DNA from: Bacteroidota bacterium
GTDB taxonomy: Bacteria; Bacteroidota; Rhodothermia; Rhodothermales; UBA10348
Assembly: GCA_022571255.1 (NCBI GenBank)
Contig: JACZYD010000015.1
Span: 1-38,644, forward strand
Direction: 5' to 3'
Length of the DNA stretch: 38,644 nucleotides
Shown: one piece after another, positions 9,907 to 18,641 of the stretch
Layout: each line of letters starts with the position of its first letter
Position numbering within the stretch: the stretch's first letter is position 1
Notes under the pieces: generated by a model
What the model was told of the DNA's origin: nothing
Databases searched by the model: none
What the model saw: only the letters and a program-made list of their open reading frames with translations
Position numbers and translations under genes: made by a program

Positions 9907-10869
9907 TCACTTTCCATGCTCTGTATACCATTTATATGTCGCTGCGAGACCTTCATTCAAACCGATTTTTGCCTCCCAGCCAAGGGTTTTCATTATAGAG
10001 ACATCCATTGATTTCCTGGGAGTACCATCGGGTTTCGAGTCGTCCCATGTTATAGGATTCTTGGAACCAACGATATTTCGGATCATGGTGGCCAGTTCGC
10101 GGATCGTGATTTCCGAACCCGATCCAACGTTTATCAAGCGCCCGGAAGCATGCTCAGTGATACGGTTTTCCGCAGTCTGAAGGATAAAAAGACAGGCATC
10201 CGCAAGATCGTCCACGTGCAGGAATTCGCGCCTCGGAGAACCGGTTCCCCAGAGCATTACTTCTTTGGTGTCATCCTCCAGATGCGCCTCGTGAAACCTC
10301 CTGATAAGGGCAGGCAGCACGTGACTTGTACTGAGATCAAAGTTATCACAGGGTCCGTACAGGTTCGTAGGCATTAACGAGAGGAAGTCGTACCCGAACT
10401 GTTTGAAATAAGCCTCACACAGCTTTAATCCCGCTATTTTTGCAACAGCGTACCACTGATTGGTTTCTTCGAGCGGACCGGTCAACAAGCTCGATTCTTT
10501 GAGAGGTTGGGTAGCGAGTCTTGGATAAACGCACGAACTTCCCAGAAAAATGAGGCGTTTAGTACCTACCTGCGCCGCAGACTGAATCACATTCAGTTCT
10601 ATCGACAGATTGTCTGCCAGAAACGGAACCGGGTAATTACTGTTGGCAAGTATTCCGCCCACATGAGCAGCCGCAACGATCACAAATTCGGGCTTTGCCG
10701 CTGCGAAAAAAGCACGAACAGCCTCCTGATTACGTAAATCAAGCTCTCCCGATGTTCGCAGGATCAGATTCGCATATCCACTTTTCTGTAGCGCTCGTAC
10801 GAGAGCCGAACCCACCAATCCTGTATGACCGGCAATAAAAACAGACGACGATTTGTCACTGAGTTCCAT
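9907..10869 (-). CDS. fcl: GDP-L-fucose synthase (NAD-dependent epimerase/reductase)
   Basis: FIAGHTGLVGSALVRALQ, FLGSSCVYPR, NLYGPCDNFDLSTSHVLPALIRRFHEA and WGTGSPRREFLHVDDLADACLFI. Confidence 0.93.
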   Translation of the reverse strand: MELSDKSSSVFIAGHTGLVGSALVRALQKSGYANLILRTSGELDLRNQEAVRAFFAAAKPEFVIVAAAHVGGILANSNYPVPFLADNLSIELNVIQSAAQVGTKRLIFLGSSCVYPRLATQPLKESSLLTGPLEETNQWYAVAKIAGLKLCEAYFKQFGYDFLSLMPTNLYGPCDNFDLSTSHVLPALIRRFHEAHLEDDTKEVMLWGTGSPRREFLHVDDLADACLFILQTAENRITEHASGRLINVGSGSEITIRELATMIRNIVGSKNPITWDDSKPDGTPRKSMDVSIMKTLGWEAKIGLNEGLAATYKWYTEHGK

Positions 10870-10874
10870 GAGTG

Positions 10875-10913
10875 ATTCAATACCGAAAATTCAATACCGG
10901 AGATTCAATAAAT
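10875..10913. repeat. 14-bp tandem repeat, ~2.7 copies
   Basis: ATTCAATACCGAAA / ATTCAATACCGGAG / ATTCAATAAAT directly upstream of the fcl start codon. Confidence 0.8.
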
Positions 10914-11109
10914 ATTCAGGCGAATTACTGCGATACATAAACTATTTGCCAATCCGGCGATTGCAGACACAAAATCTGAATTGATACGTAACGTGGATCG
11001 GTCGCATTTATTCCGCAGACACGTGACAGCTCTGTGACAACTTCGTGGAAATCGATCCGTTATCTGGTCCGAAGTTATTATTCAAACTCAATGATTTGGA
11101 GAATGGGCC

Positions 11110-11157
11110 ATGACAAGTTTTAAAGCCATGACGAGTTTTAAAGCCATGACAAATTTA
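11110..11157 (+). repeat. 18-bp tandem repeat containing alternative start codons
   Basis: ATGACAAGTTTTAAAGCC / ATGACGAGTTTTAAAGCC / ATGACAAATTTAACG, with in-frame ATGs at 11110, 11128 and 11146. Confidence 0.85.
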
Positions 11158-12090
11158 ACGTCCCTCAGCAGAAATATAATCATTCCTGCAGTCGCACTGG
11201 CATTTGTTATCAGTGCTTGTGATTCGTCAGACGCGATCGACACAGTTGAAAATACTGTCGACACGGAATTATTCGATGTTGCACAGTCTGTTTCCTTTAT
11301 CGCATTCGATCTGGAGTTAAACAGTGAAGAGATTACCCAGCTTCAGGACGCGTTTGATGAACACGCCGGTCGAGCACATGAGCCAGGATTCCTGTGGAAT
11401 GTAGCTGCGAGACTTCAGGCGAATTTAACAGACGAGCAAAAAGCGAGAATTTTTGCACGCATCGAGAATCATCCTTTCCCAAGCGGCTATTTCAGGAACG
11501 ACCACGCAGGTCCTGCGGATTTTGTGCGCCGAAAAGGAGGTTTCTTACAAGGAATCGGTGGTTTCGGAGGATTATTTGATCTGACCGAAGGGCAAAGAGA
11601 AGAAATGAATGCGCTCAGAGAAGAATTTGTATCAAATCTGCGCAAAATTGCTGAATCTGTGAAAAGCGGCACACTGGATCGAGCAGACGCACGCGCCCAG
11701 ATGAAGGCACTTGCAGACGATCTTCGCGAAGCGATAGACGAATTGTTGACCGACGAGCAAAAAGCTCTCATTGAAGAGAAAAAGGCAGAGTTTGAGCCGC
11801 GCCGGGAAGCTCGAGCCAAGGCGGAGAAAGAAGTAATGGTTTCCGTTCTGGGGCTGGATGACAGACAGGTGGCGGCGCTTGAAGAGTTGCGGGATTCCAT
11901 TGACGAAGATCGTCTTGAATTTCGGGAACTGATTGAGAATGGTGCCACGATCGATGAAGTTCGGGCGCTCGCGGAGGCTGCTCGTACGGCACACAACGCT
12001 GCGCTTGCCGGTATTCTGGACCAGACTCAATATGAAATATTCATCATTCATGGTGCGCTTACGGTTCGTATGAAGATGAAGCGCGGATGA
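11110..12090 (+). CDS. Periplasmic Spy/CpxP-like (LTXXQ) lipoprotein
   Basis: Lipobox-like FVISACDSS; repeated LTDEQKARIF / LTEGQREEMNALREEF / LTDEQKALIEEKKAEF helices; GGAG ribosome-binding site upstream. Confidence 0.7.
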   Translation: MTSFKAMTSFKAMTNLTSLSRNIIIPAVALAFVISACDSSDAIDTVENTVDTELFDVAQSVSFIAFDLELNSEEITQLQDAFDEHAGRAHEPGFLWNVAARLQANLTDEQKARIFARIENHPFPSGYFRNDHAGPADFVRRKGGFLQGIGGFGGLFDLTEGQREEMNALREEFVSNLRKIAESVKSGTLDRADARAQMKALADDLREAIDELLTDEQKALIEEKKAEFEPRREARAKAEKEVMVSVLGLDDRQVAALEELRDSIDEDRLEFRELIENGATIDEVRALAEAARTAHNAALAGILDQTQYEIFIIHGALTVRMKMKRG

Positions 12091-12104
12091 CGGATTTGAT
12101 TGCC

Positions 12105-12184
12105 CGAACGGTAGTCTGCCTGAACGGTAGTCTGCCTGAACGGTAGTCTGCTTGAGTGGTAGTCTGCTTGAGTGGTAGTCCGCT
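12105..12184. repeat. 16-bp tandem repeat, 5 units
   Basis: CGAACGGTAGTCTGCC / TGAACGGTAGTCTGCC / TGAACGGTAGTCTGCT / TGAGTGGTAGTCTGCT / TGAGTGGTAGTCCGCT. Confidence 0.93.
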
Positions 12185-12270
12185 TGAAAACGTGCGATCG
12201 ACGTTTTGAATGACAGGCCTGGTTTTCAGATGAGTTGAAAAGTCCGCCTGCTTTGTGAGTCCGAATTTAA

Positions 12271-12300
12271 GCGGGGCGTATTACGCGCCCCGCTTTTTTT
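12271..12300 (+). terminator. Rho-independent terminator
   Basis: GCGGGGCG-TATTACG-CGCCCCGC followed by TTTTTTT. Confidence 0.9.
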
Positions 12301-12373
12301 ATGCTCACTTTTTTACGTCCGATTTTTTTATGCTTTTTTTGAGCCCGCTTTTTTTATGGTTTTTTTTTGGGCC
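12291..12373. repeat. Degenerate repeats of T-tracts after the terminator
   Basis: Recurring CGCTTTTTTTATG / CTTTTTTACG / GATTTTTTTATG / CTTTTTTTGAGCC / CGCTTTTTTTATG / GTTTTTTTTGGGCC blocks. Confidence 0.65.
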
Positions 12374-12546
12374 CGATTTATTAGGAAACCGGTTTTCAAG
12401 GGAATCGGGGGACATTCACCAACCGATCGGACCGTTTGATCTCCATGAATCGTCTGAGAATCTGCTTATTGAGTGTTCGGTTCGAGAGGAAGACGACCTC
12501 TTTTGATTCCGGACATCGTTCTTCAAACAATCAGGCCATTCTATAG

Positions 12547-14865
12547 ATGAAATCATTTTCAGCCTTAATTCTATTCCATTTGCTGCTTTCTTTCGCGGAA
12601 TGTACCGCACAGACACAGGCACAGATATTAGACGAATCATTCGATACGGTCACGGTTCCAGATCTTCCTCCCGGCTGGATCGGCGCTTCGAGTTGGAGTT
12701 CAAGTTCCTCATCAGAATCACCAGGATCAGGCGGTAATAATTTGGTGCACACCGGTTCAGGGTTTGGTACTATAACCCTTCCATCTCTTGATCTGACTGC
12801 TTTTTTGTCTGGATTTATTTCCTACGATGCTCGAAGGACATCGTCGTACAGCCAGGCCAACCTTGTCCTGACCGCCTCCAGCGACGGCGGTGCAACATTC
12901 CCATTTACGGTGATATCCTCAGAACTGGCACTTCCCGCAGCCACAAGCTCCTATCAATTGATTTCGATGGCTCTTCCTGGCGAACTTTTTGGCAAATCAG
13001 ATATTTTTCTTCGGTTTGAGGCACAGGGGGGTACGTCCAGCGGCTCTAACATTCGAATAGACGACCTGGTGATCACCGGTACGCTGAACAACAACGACCC
13101 GGAAGGCGCTGATTCTACAGCTCAGTCCTCAAGTTTCGGATTCAACAGCGGTTCTTCGACTGCCTTGGAACAGTCCGACGATGTGCTTATTCCTCTCTCT
13201 CTTTCCGTAACTACTTCAATACGAGGGCTCCAGTTCGATATCATGCTGGCTGGTTCAAATGCCCAAATTCTCACTATCGAACGAGGGTTTGCTATTTCTG
13301 ATACAACGGCTTGGACGGTTGCATGGAATAATATCCAGGGAACTACGAGAATTCTGGTTTTGAGCAAAGATTCGATGGTGACGATGTCTGGAGAATATGA
13401 CGAGTTTCTATGGCTTCGCCTTGAAACAAACGCACTTTCCAACTCATCTGCGATCGTGGAATCTGTACATCTCTCAGGCGTTATCGGAGCAATGGAGCCT
13501 GATTCGGCTGGCATGAAAACGCTGACCGCAGGTATAAGTCAACATAATCTCACAATTCTTCCGCGAAAGGCCGACTTTCAAACAGATCTTGAGGACGTGA
13601 ATTTCGGTCTTGTAGCTGCCGGCTCCAGCGCAAATAGAACGCTATTCATTTCGAATCCGACGGGCACAACGGAATTAATAATTTCTGATATTACGTCTAC
13701 CAATCAACTGTTCAGCTTCTCAAGGGATTCCCTTTTCATTTCACCGGGTGCGACAGATTCGCTCGTATTGAGTTTCAACCCCACACAGAAATCTTTTGGT
13801 AATCAGAATACGGAATTTGAATTCACCCACAATGGATCTCCGACAGGACGGTCCGTCATAATTGCTAATGGATCAGGTATTGGAGGTCGAGGTGATGCCA
13901 ATAAGGACGGATCCGTTGATATCGGAGACGTTTTGCTTGGGATTGACGCGGTACTCGGCATTCGTACAATCTCTTCTGACGGCCAACAATCTCTCGACGT
14001 ATATCCGGAGTTTGAGGGCGATTCATTTCTGGATGTTCGAGATCTCGGGGTTCTTGTTGAAGCCATTCTTGAAAGAGGCTGGACTGATGGGACGTTATTA
14101 CCCGATGTTTTGTCTGGCCCACCTGCTCCTCTCGCGGCAGCCACGTCGGGAATTGTTCTTCCGTTCGAAAACAACCTGCGAGTTGAGTTTGAACAACTCT
14201 CCTCTGCATCGTTTCAGATTTGGATCCACATAACTGAATCGATCCGAGGACTCGAACTTTCGATCCCCTTTGTATCGCGAGTTGACCTGTCGGCCACCGC
14301 ATCTCCTGAAACTGTCCGGATTCTAATTGCAGGTAACTCAGGTCAACAGCTTGTTGGAATGAATTCCCGGTTGGACCCACGAACCAGATCGCTCAGAATT
14401 CTTCTTGCGTTGAACGCCGGTAATGAACTGCTATCTGGAAGCTATTCCCTGGGGAAAATCGTTTTGGAAAATGCGCAAACAAAGCCAGGGATAGACTACG
14501 CGGTCGCTTATGATTCCAAGCTGGAGCGCATTACAGTACGCTACGATCTCACTTCGACGGCTGCTGCTGACAACCCAGTTGTAGAAACTCCAATCCTTTC
14601 GTTGAAAATGCCATACCCGAATCCCTGGCAACTGGGAAGTTCGAATGATATTCGGATTCCTTTTGAGGTTCCGCCTTCACCGCAACCGCCCAGGTTCAAG
14701 GTATATGATATTCTGGGACGGCGCATAGATACTTCGGATGCACATGTATTTCAAACTTATTGGCGGTGGGCGCCAGACTCTGATCTATTGGTTCCAGGAC
14801 TCTATTTCATCCGAATGGAAACCGAGGAGGCTTCGTTCACCAGATCGTTTTCGGTTATCCGCTAA
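12547..14865 (+). CDS. Large secreted modular protein: jelly-roll/choice-of-anchor-like, cohesin-like, dockerin-like and T9SS type A C-terminal sorting domain
   Basis: Signal peptide; FRFEAQGGTSSGSNIRIDDLVITG; GDANKDGSVDIGDVLLGIDAVLG (dockerin/EF-like); C-terminus PYPNPWQLGSSNDIRIPFEV..FKVYDILGRRI...[25 protein letters not shown]. Confidence 0.85.
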   Translation: MKSFSALILFHLLLSFAECTAQTQAQILDESFDTVTVPDLPPGWIGASSWSSSSSSESPGSGGNNLVHTGSGFGTITLPSLDLTAFLSGFISYDARRTSSYSQANLVLTASSDGGATFPFTVISSELALPAATSSYQLISMALPGELFGKSDIFLRFEAQGGTSSGSNIRIDDLVITGTLNNNDPEGADSTAQSSSFGFNSGSSTALEQSDDVLIPLSLSVTTSIRGLQFDIMLAGSNAQILTIERGFAISDTTAWTVAWNNIQGTTRILVLSKDSMVTMSGEYDEFLWLRLETNALSNSSAIVESVHLSGVIGAMEPDSAGMKTLTAGISQHNLTILPRKADFQTDLEDVNFGLVAAGSSANRTLFISNPTGTTELIISDITSTNQLFSFSRDSLFISPGATDSLVLSFNPTQKSFGNQNTEFEFTHNGSPTGRSVIIANGSGIGGRGDANKDGSVDIGDVLLGIDAVLGIRTISSDGQQSLDVYPEFEGDSFLDVRDLGVLVEAILERGWTDGTLLPDVLSGPPAPLAAATSGIVLPFENNLRVEFEQLSSASFQIWIHITESIRGLELSIPFVSRVDLSATASPETVRILIAGNSGQQLVGMNSRLDPRTRSLRILLALNAGNELLSGSYSLGKIVLENAQTKPGIDYAVAYDSKLERITVRYDLTSTAAADNPVVETPILSLKMPYPNPWQLGSSNDIRIPFEVPPSPQPPRFKVYDILGRRIDTSDAHVFQTYWRWAPDSDLLVPGLYFIRMETEEASFTRSFSVIR

Positions 14866-16051
14866 CGGTAGTCGACAGCCGGTCAAATCTCTCTTGTATT
14901 TCGTCTATGGAATCTCCTCCGAGTTTTTCCAAAAGAGCATTCGCTATTACAAATGCGATGGTAGCTTCCGCAACCGTCGATGCGGCCGGTACGCTGGTCA
15001 CGTCACTTCGTTCATACCGAGTGGTCTGTTGTTTTAAGGTCACTATATCGACAGATTCAAGCGGTTTTATCATGGTAGGAATCGGCTTCATATATCCTCG
15101 AATCACGATAGGCATTCCATTCGAAATACCCCCCTCTACTCCCCCGGCTCTATTTTGAGTCCGTGAAAATATCCCGTCTTTACGTATTATCGGATCATGT
15201 ATGGCTGATCCTGGCTCACGAGCCGACATCAGGCCGTCGCCTATTTCTACGGCCTTCTGTCCTTGGATTGAAAGAATTGCCTGAGCCAACTGCCCATCAA
15301 GGCGGCGGTCCCATTGTACATAAGAGCCGAGACCAACCGGGACGCCGGTGACAACCACCTCGTAAGACCCACCCAGCGAATCGCCGTCCGACTTCGCCTT
15401 TTTTATTCTTTCGATGCATCGTTCAGAAAGCTGATCATCAAGTATCCTTACACCACTTCTGTCAGCACGCTTGTATAACTGTTCCGCCCCTTGTTCACAG
15501 ATCGAATCGACCATTCCTCGATATTCTTGTGGAGTGTCCCACCCAACTCCTCCGATCTGTATGACGTGGCTTCCGACCTCAATGCCGAATACTTTCAATA
15601 ACTTTCTTGCAACGCTGCAACACGCTACTCGAACGGCTGTCTCTCGAGCACTGGCGCGTTCTATTACCGGGCGAATATCATCGAATCTGTATTTTTGAAC
15701 TCCTGCGAGATCTGCATGCCCGGGTCTGGGCATCGTAATCGCCTCAACGCCGCCCCCGGAGCCATCCGTTGCCATTATTACTGACCAGCCAGATCTGTCC
15801 TTCAGATAAGCTGCGTTATCTATCCGTATGGCAATTGGACTACCGATCGTTTTAGAAAAACGGACGCCGGAGTAAAAATGAACATTATCGGTCTCAAATT
15901 TAGAACGCCCGCCGCGACCCACGCCTCTCCATCGACGAGCAAGATGAACATCGATATCTTCTGTTACCAGTTCGAGTCCAGCCGGCATTCCCTCGACGAT
16001 TCCTACCAGTGCCTCACCATGAGACTCACCGGCCGTCAGATATCGAATCAT
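14855..16051 (-). CDS. aroC: Chorismate synthase
   Basis: [50 protein letters not shown] and [24 protein letters not shown]. Confidence 0.97.
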   Translation of the reverse strand: MIRYLTAGESHGEALVGIVEGMPAGLELVTEDIDVHLARRWRGVGRGGRSKFETDNVHFYSGVRFSKTIGSPIAIRIDNAAYLKDRSGWSVIMATDGSGGGVEAITMPRPGHADLAGVQKYRFDDIRPVIERASARETAVRVACCSVARKLLKVFGIEVGSHVIQIGGVGWDTPQEYRGMVDSICEQGAEQLYKRADRSGVRILDDQLSERCIERIKKAKSDGDSLGGSYEVVVTGVPVGLGSYVQWDRRLDGQLAQAILSIQGQKAVEIGDGLMSAREPGSAIHDPIIRKDGIFSRTQNRAGGVEGGISNGMPIVIRGYMKPIPTMIKPLESVDIVTLKQQTTRYERSDVTSVPAASTVAEATIAFVIANALLEKLGGDSIDEIQERFDRLSTTVSG

Positions 16052-17634
16052 TTTTCAGGCCACATAATCTCGAAAAACATCATTATTCCATCTGATCGAC
16101 GCACCTTCAGAAGCGACGGAGTAGAATTGTTTTTCCGTTTCTGAAGTAACGTCTCAGCATCCTCGACCGTTACAATTCGAATCGTGTCCATTTCCATAAG
16201 TAGAACATTTCGTGGAATTCCTGCCTTTGAAAAGATTCCATTCTGTTCCACATACGCGATGTATACTCCATGATCAACGCCAAATCGATTTTTGTATCTC
16301 TCACTTAAATTCGCTAATCCTACACCCCAATCTGCAAGATTTATTATCTGAAGTTGAGGAGGCGCGATGTCCAGATGGTTACCACCTCTCTCCTCCGATG
16401 AGCCATTTTGAGCCGAAATCCACGATCGATATTGTGGACTATCCTTCCCGCTGAGTTCAACAGAAATGGGAGTAACATTCCCGTCTCTCCACACATCGAT
16501 AATAATTGACTCTCCCGGTCTATGCAGTGCAACAACACTCTGGAGTTCGTTCGGGGCAAAAATTGTCTTTCCATTAATTGACAGAAGTACATCACCGACC
16601 GCTAATCCTGCCGTCGAAGCAGCCAGGCCCTTTTGTACGCTATTTAAATACACACCTCGTATTTCTTTTAATCCGAGCTCACGCGCACGTGCTGCATCGA
16701 TCGGAGCAATCGTGACTCCGAGAAAGCCACGCTGAACTTCTCCGAACTGAATGAGATCTCGAACGACACGTTCCATCAGGTTTACCGGCACCGCAAATCC
16801 ATACCCTTGGTAGGTACCCGACTCGGTTGCAATGGCAGTCGCAATTCCGATGAGTTCTCCTCGGAGATTGACCAGAGCACCGCCGGAATTCCCCGGATTA
16901 ATGGCTGCGTCCGTCTGAATGAAATTTTCAATACCAAACTTATCCTCGATTACATGTACCTCTCTACCGAGTGCACTGATTATCCCTGCCGTCACCGTTG
17001 AGGTCAGTCGAAAAGGATTACCGATCGCGAGAACCCACTCGCCCACCTGCAACTCGTCGGAGTTTCCCAGAGGAATCGACTTGAATGGTGTCTCAGATCG
17101 CAATCGAAGAACGGCGAGGTCAGTGTCATTATCCTTTCCGACTAATTCAGCTTGAAATTCACGCTTGTCAGAAAGTGTGACTGAAATCTTACTCGCGTTG
17201 GCAATTACATGATTGTTCGTAACCACGAAACCCTGGGCGCTGATGATTACGCCACTACCTACGCTTTTAGTAACGCCCCACGTCCCAAAGTTGCTGAAAC
17301 GACCTTCTTCAGCGGTTCTTGATTCAACTTCGATAAAAACAACGGAAGGTGTCACGCTCGAAGCGACTTCCTTAAATACCGTATTAATGGATTCTATGTC
17401 TATAACACGAAACTCAGCTTCTCCGACGTCGGAACGAATGGAGGAATGAGACGAATTGCCAAGCTCAACACTTTCTACAGACATCGGACGCTGCCAATCG
17501 GAATTTGGGTCATTTGTCATCCAAAGTGTAGCGAGGATTCCAGCCAGCAGTCCCGCGATCACCAGGCCAACTTGCATCAGGTTATGTACTTGCCTTGACG
17601 AATTTTTGAGGACCTTCATTATTGTCTTTTTCAC
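16048..17634 (-). CDS. HtrA/DegP-family S1C serine endoprotease with PDZ domain
   Basis: [18 protein letters not shown] (His), [10 protein letters not shown] (Asp) and [16 protein letters not shown] (Ser); PDZ segment [24 protein letters not shown]-terminal TM helix. Confidence 0.93.
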   Translation of the reverse strand: MKKTIMKVLKNSSRQVHNLMQVGLVIAGLLAGILATLWMTNDPNSDWQRPMSVESVELGNSSHSSIRSDVGEAEFRVIDIESINTVFKEVASSVTPSVVFIEVESRTAEEGRFSNFGTWGVTKSVGSGVIISAQGFVVTNNHVIANASKISVTLSDKREFQAELVGKDNDTDLAVLRLRSETPFKSIPLGNSDELQVGEWVLAIGNPFRLTSTVTAGIISALGREVHVIEDKFGIENFIQTDAAINPGNSGGALVNLRGELIGIATAIATESGTYQGYGFAVPVNLMERVVRDLIQFGEVQRGFLGVTIAPIDAARARELGLKEIRGVYLNSVQKGLAASTAGLAVGDVLLSINGKTIFAPNELQSVVALHRPGESIIIDVWRDGNVTPISVELSGKDSPQYRSWISAQNGSSEERGGNHLDIAPPQLQIINLADWGVGLANLSERYKNRFGVDHGVYIAYVEQNGIFSKAGIPRNVLLMEMDTIRIVTVEDAETLLQKRKNNSTPSLLKVRRSDGIMMFFEIMWPEK

Positions 17635-18425
17635 CTCAATCTTGAAGCCAATGGAGAACTGTTTTGTCGCGTAACATTCTCTAATGTTTCGATTTTATTT
17701 TGGGCAATTACAGCCAATTCTTTTCGGTCGTATTTATCTGTCTCGATGGGTGCACCGACCAGAATTTCCATATCCAGTGATTTTATCGCAAGAACTTGAT
17801 TTGCATTTTTTATCAAACTCATCCCTCTGGGCCAGAATATCTTCTTTCTGGTTGCCTCGTTTGAATCTTCGCCCTCTATTCTTTCTACCCACATATAAAT
17901 TGGAAGTACGATCGCACCAGGCATTTTTTCCACAGCCGCAAACGCGCCGGATTTAAAAGGAAGAACCTTGTCCTGACCTGATGTCGTCCCTTCTGGAAAA
18001 ACCAGAACCGCTACGCCGTCCCTCATTCTATCCTGAATTCGACCTATCAGGTCACTCGTTCGCATCCTGTTCTCGCGATCCGCAAACAAAAGACCACACG
18101 CTCGGCCAATCGGTCCAAATACTGGCCATCGACTCATCTCGATCTTAGCAACGAACGAAACCACCAAGCGAGAGGAAAGAATCCAAGGATCTAATATTCC
18201 TGGATGATTACTGACAATCAGCATGGGTTTACCGGAAGGAAGGCGCCCATTTACGTATACGCTTATATTAAGAGCACGGCAAATAGCGGCACCCCCGCAA
18301 CTCTGTAACTTCGCGATTCTCAAGACATTTTCTTCTTCACCACGTCGTTTCGATACGAAATAAATCTTAATTCCGTGCCATAAAAAGGCTCTACAAAAAC
18401 GTATAAATTGAATGATCTGGAACAT
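17631..18425 (-). CDS. plsC: 1-acyl-sn-glycerol-3-phosphate acyltransferase family protein
   Basis: [10 protein letters not shown] (HX4D) and [21 protein letters not shown]. The ORF extends to 18521; [10 protein letters not shown] at 18425 looks a likelier start. Confidence 0.85.
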   Translation of the reverse strand: MFQIIQFIRFCRAFLWHGIKIYFVSKRRGEEENVLRIAKLQSCGGAAICRALNISVYVNGRLPSGKPMLIVSNHPGILDPWILSSRLVVSFVAKIEMSRWPVFGPIGRACGLLFADRENRMRTSDLIGRIQDRMRDGVAVLVFPEGTTSGQDKVLPFKSGAFAAVEKMPGAIVLPIYMWVERIEGEDSNEATRKKIFWPRGMSLIKNANQVLAIKSLDMEILVGAPIETDKYDRKELAVIAQNKIETLENVTRQNSSPLASRLR

Positions 18426-18641
18426 CTCAAGTGCATTAGTGACTCTGGACCCATCGTCAGATTGCAAAACGAGGACAGGACCCCGTATACGGGATACCTG
18501 AAATGGAGGGAACTCGCACAAGGTCGCTACTCAATCGGATAAACACCACTCCGAATCAGCTGATCTTACGAATTATTTCTCGGCTGTACTGATGCCGTAA
18601 CACTCTTGAGGTATGCATCCGGCTCTGATAAATCATCTGAA

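Noticed and set aside
11487-12051. Minus-strand ORFs (169 and 139 aa) antisense to the Spy-like gene
   Set aside because: Low-complexity Ser/Arg-rich shadow translation; the plus-strand LTXXQ repeats are the real coding signal.
13803-14380. Minus-strand ORFs (123 and 171 aa) antisense to the T9SS protein
   Set aside because: The overlapping plus-strand frame has dockerin-like and T9SS domains; the antisense frames lack motifs.
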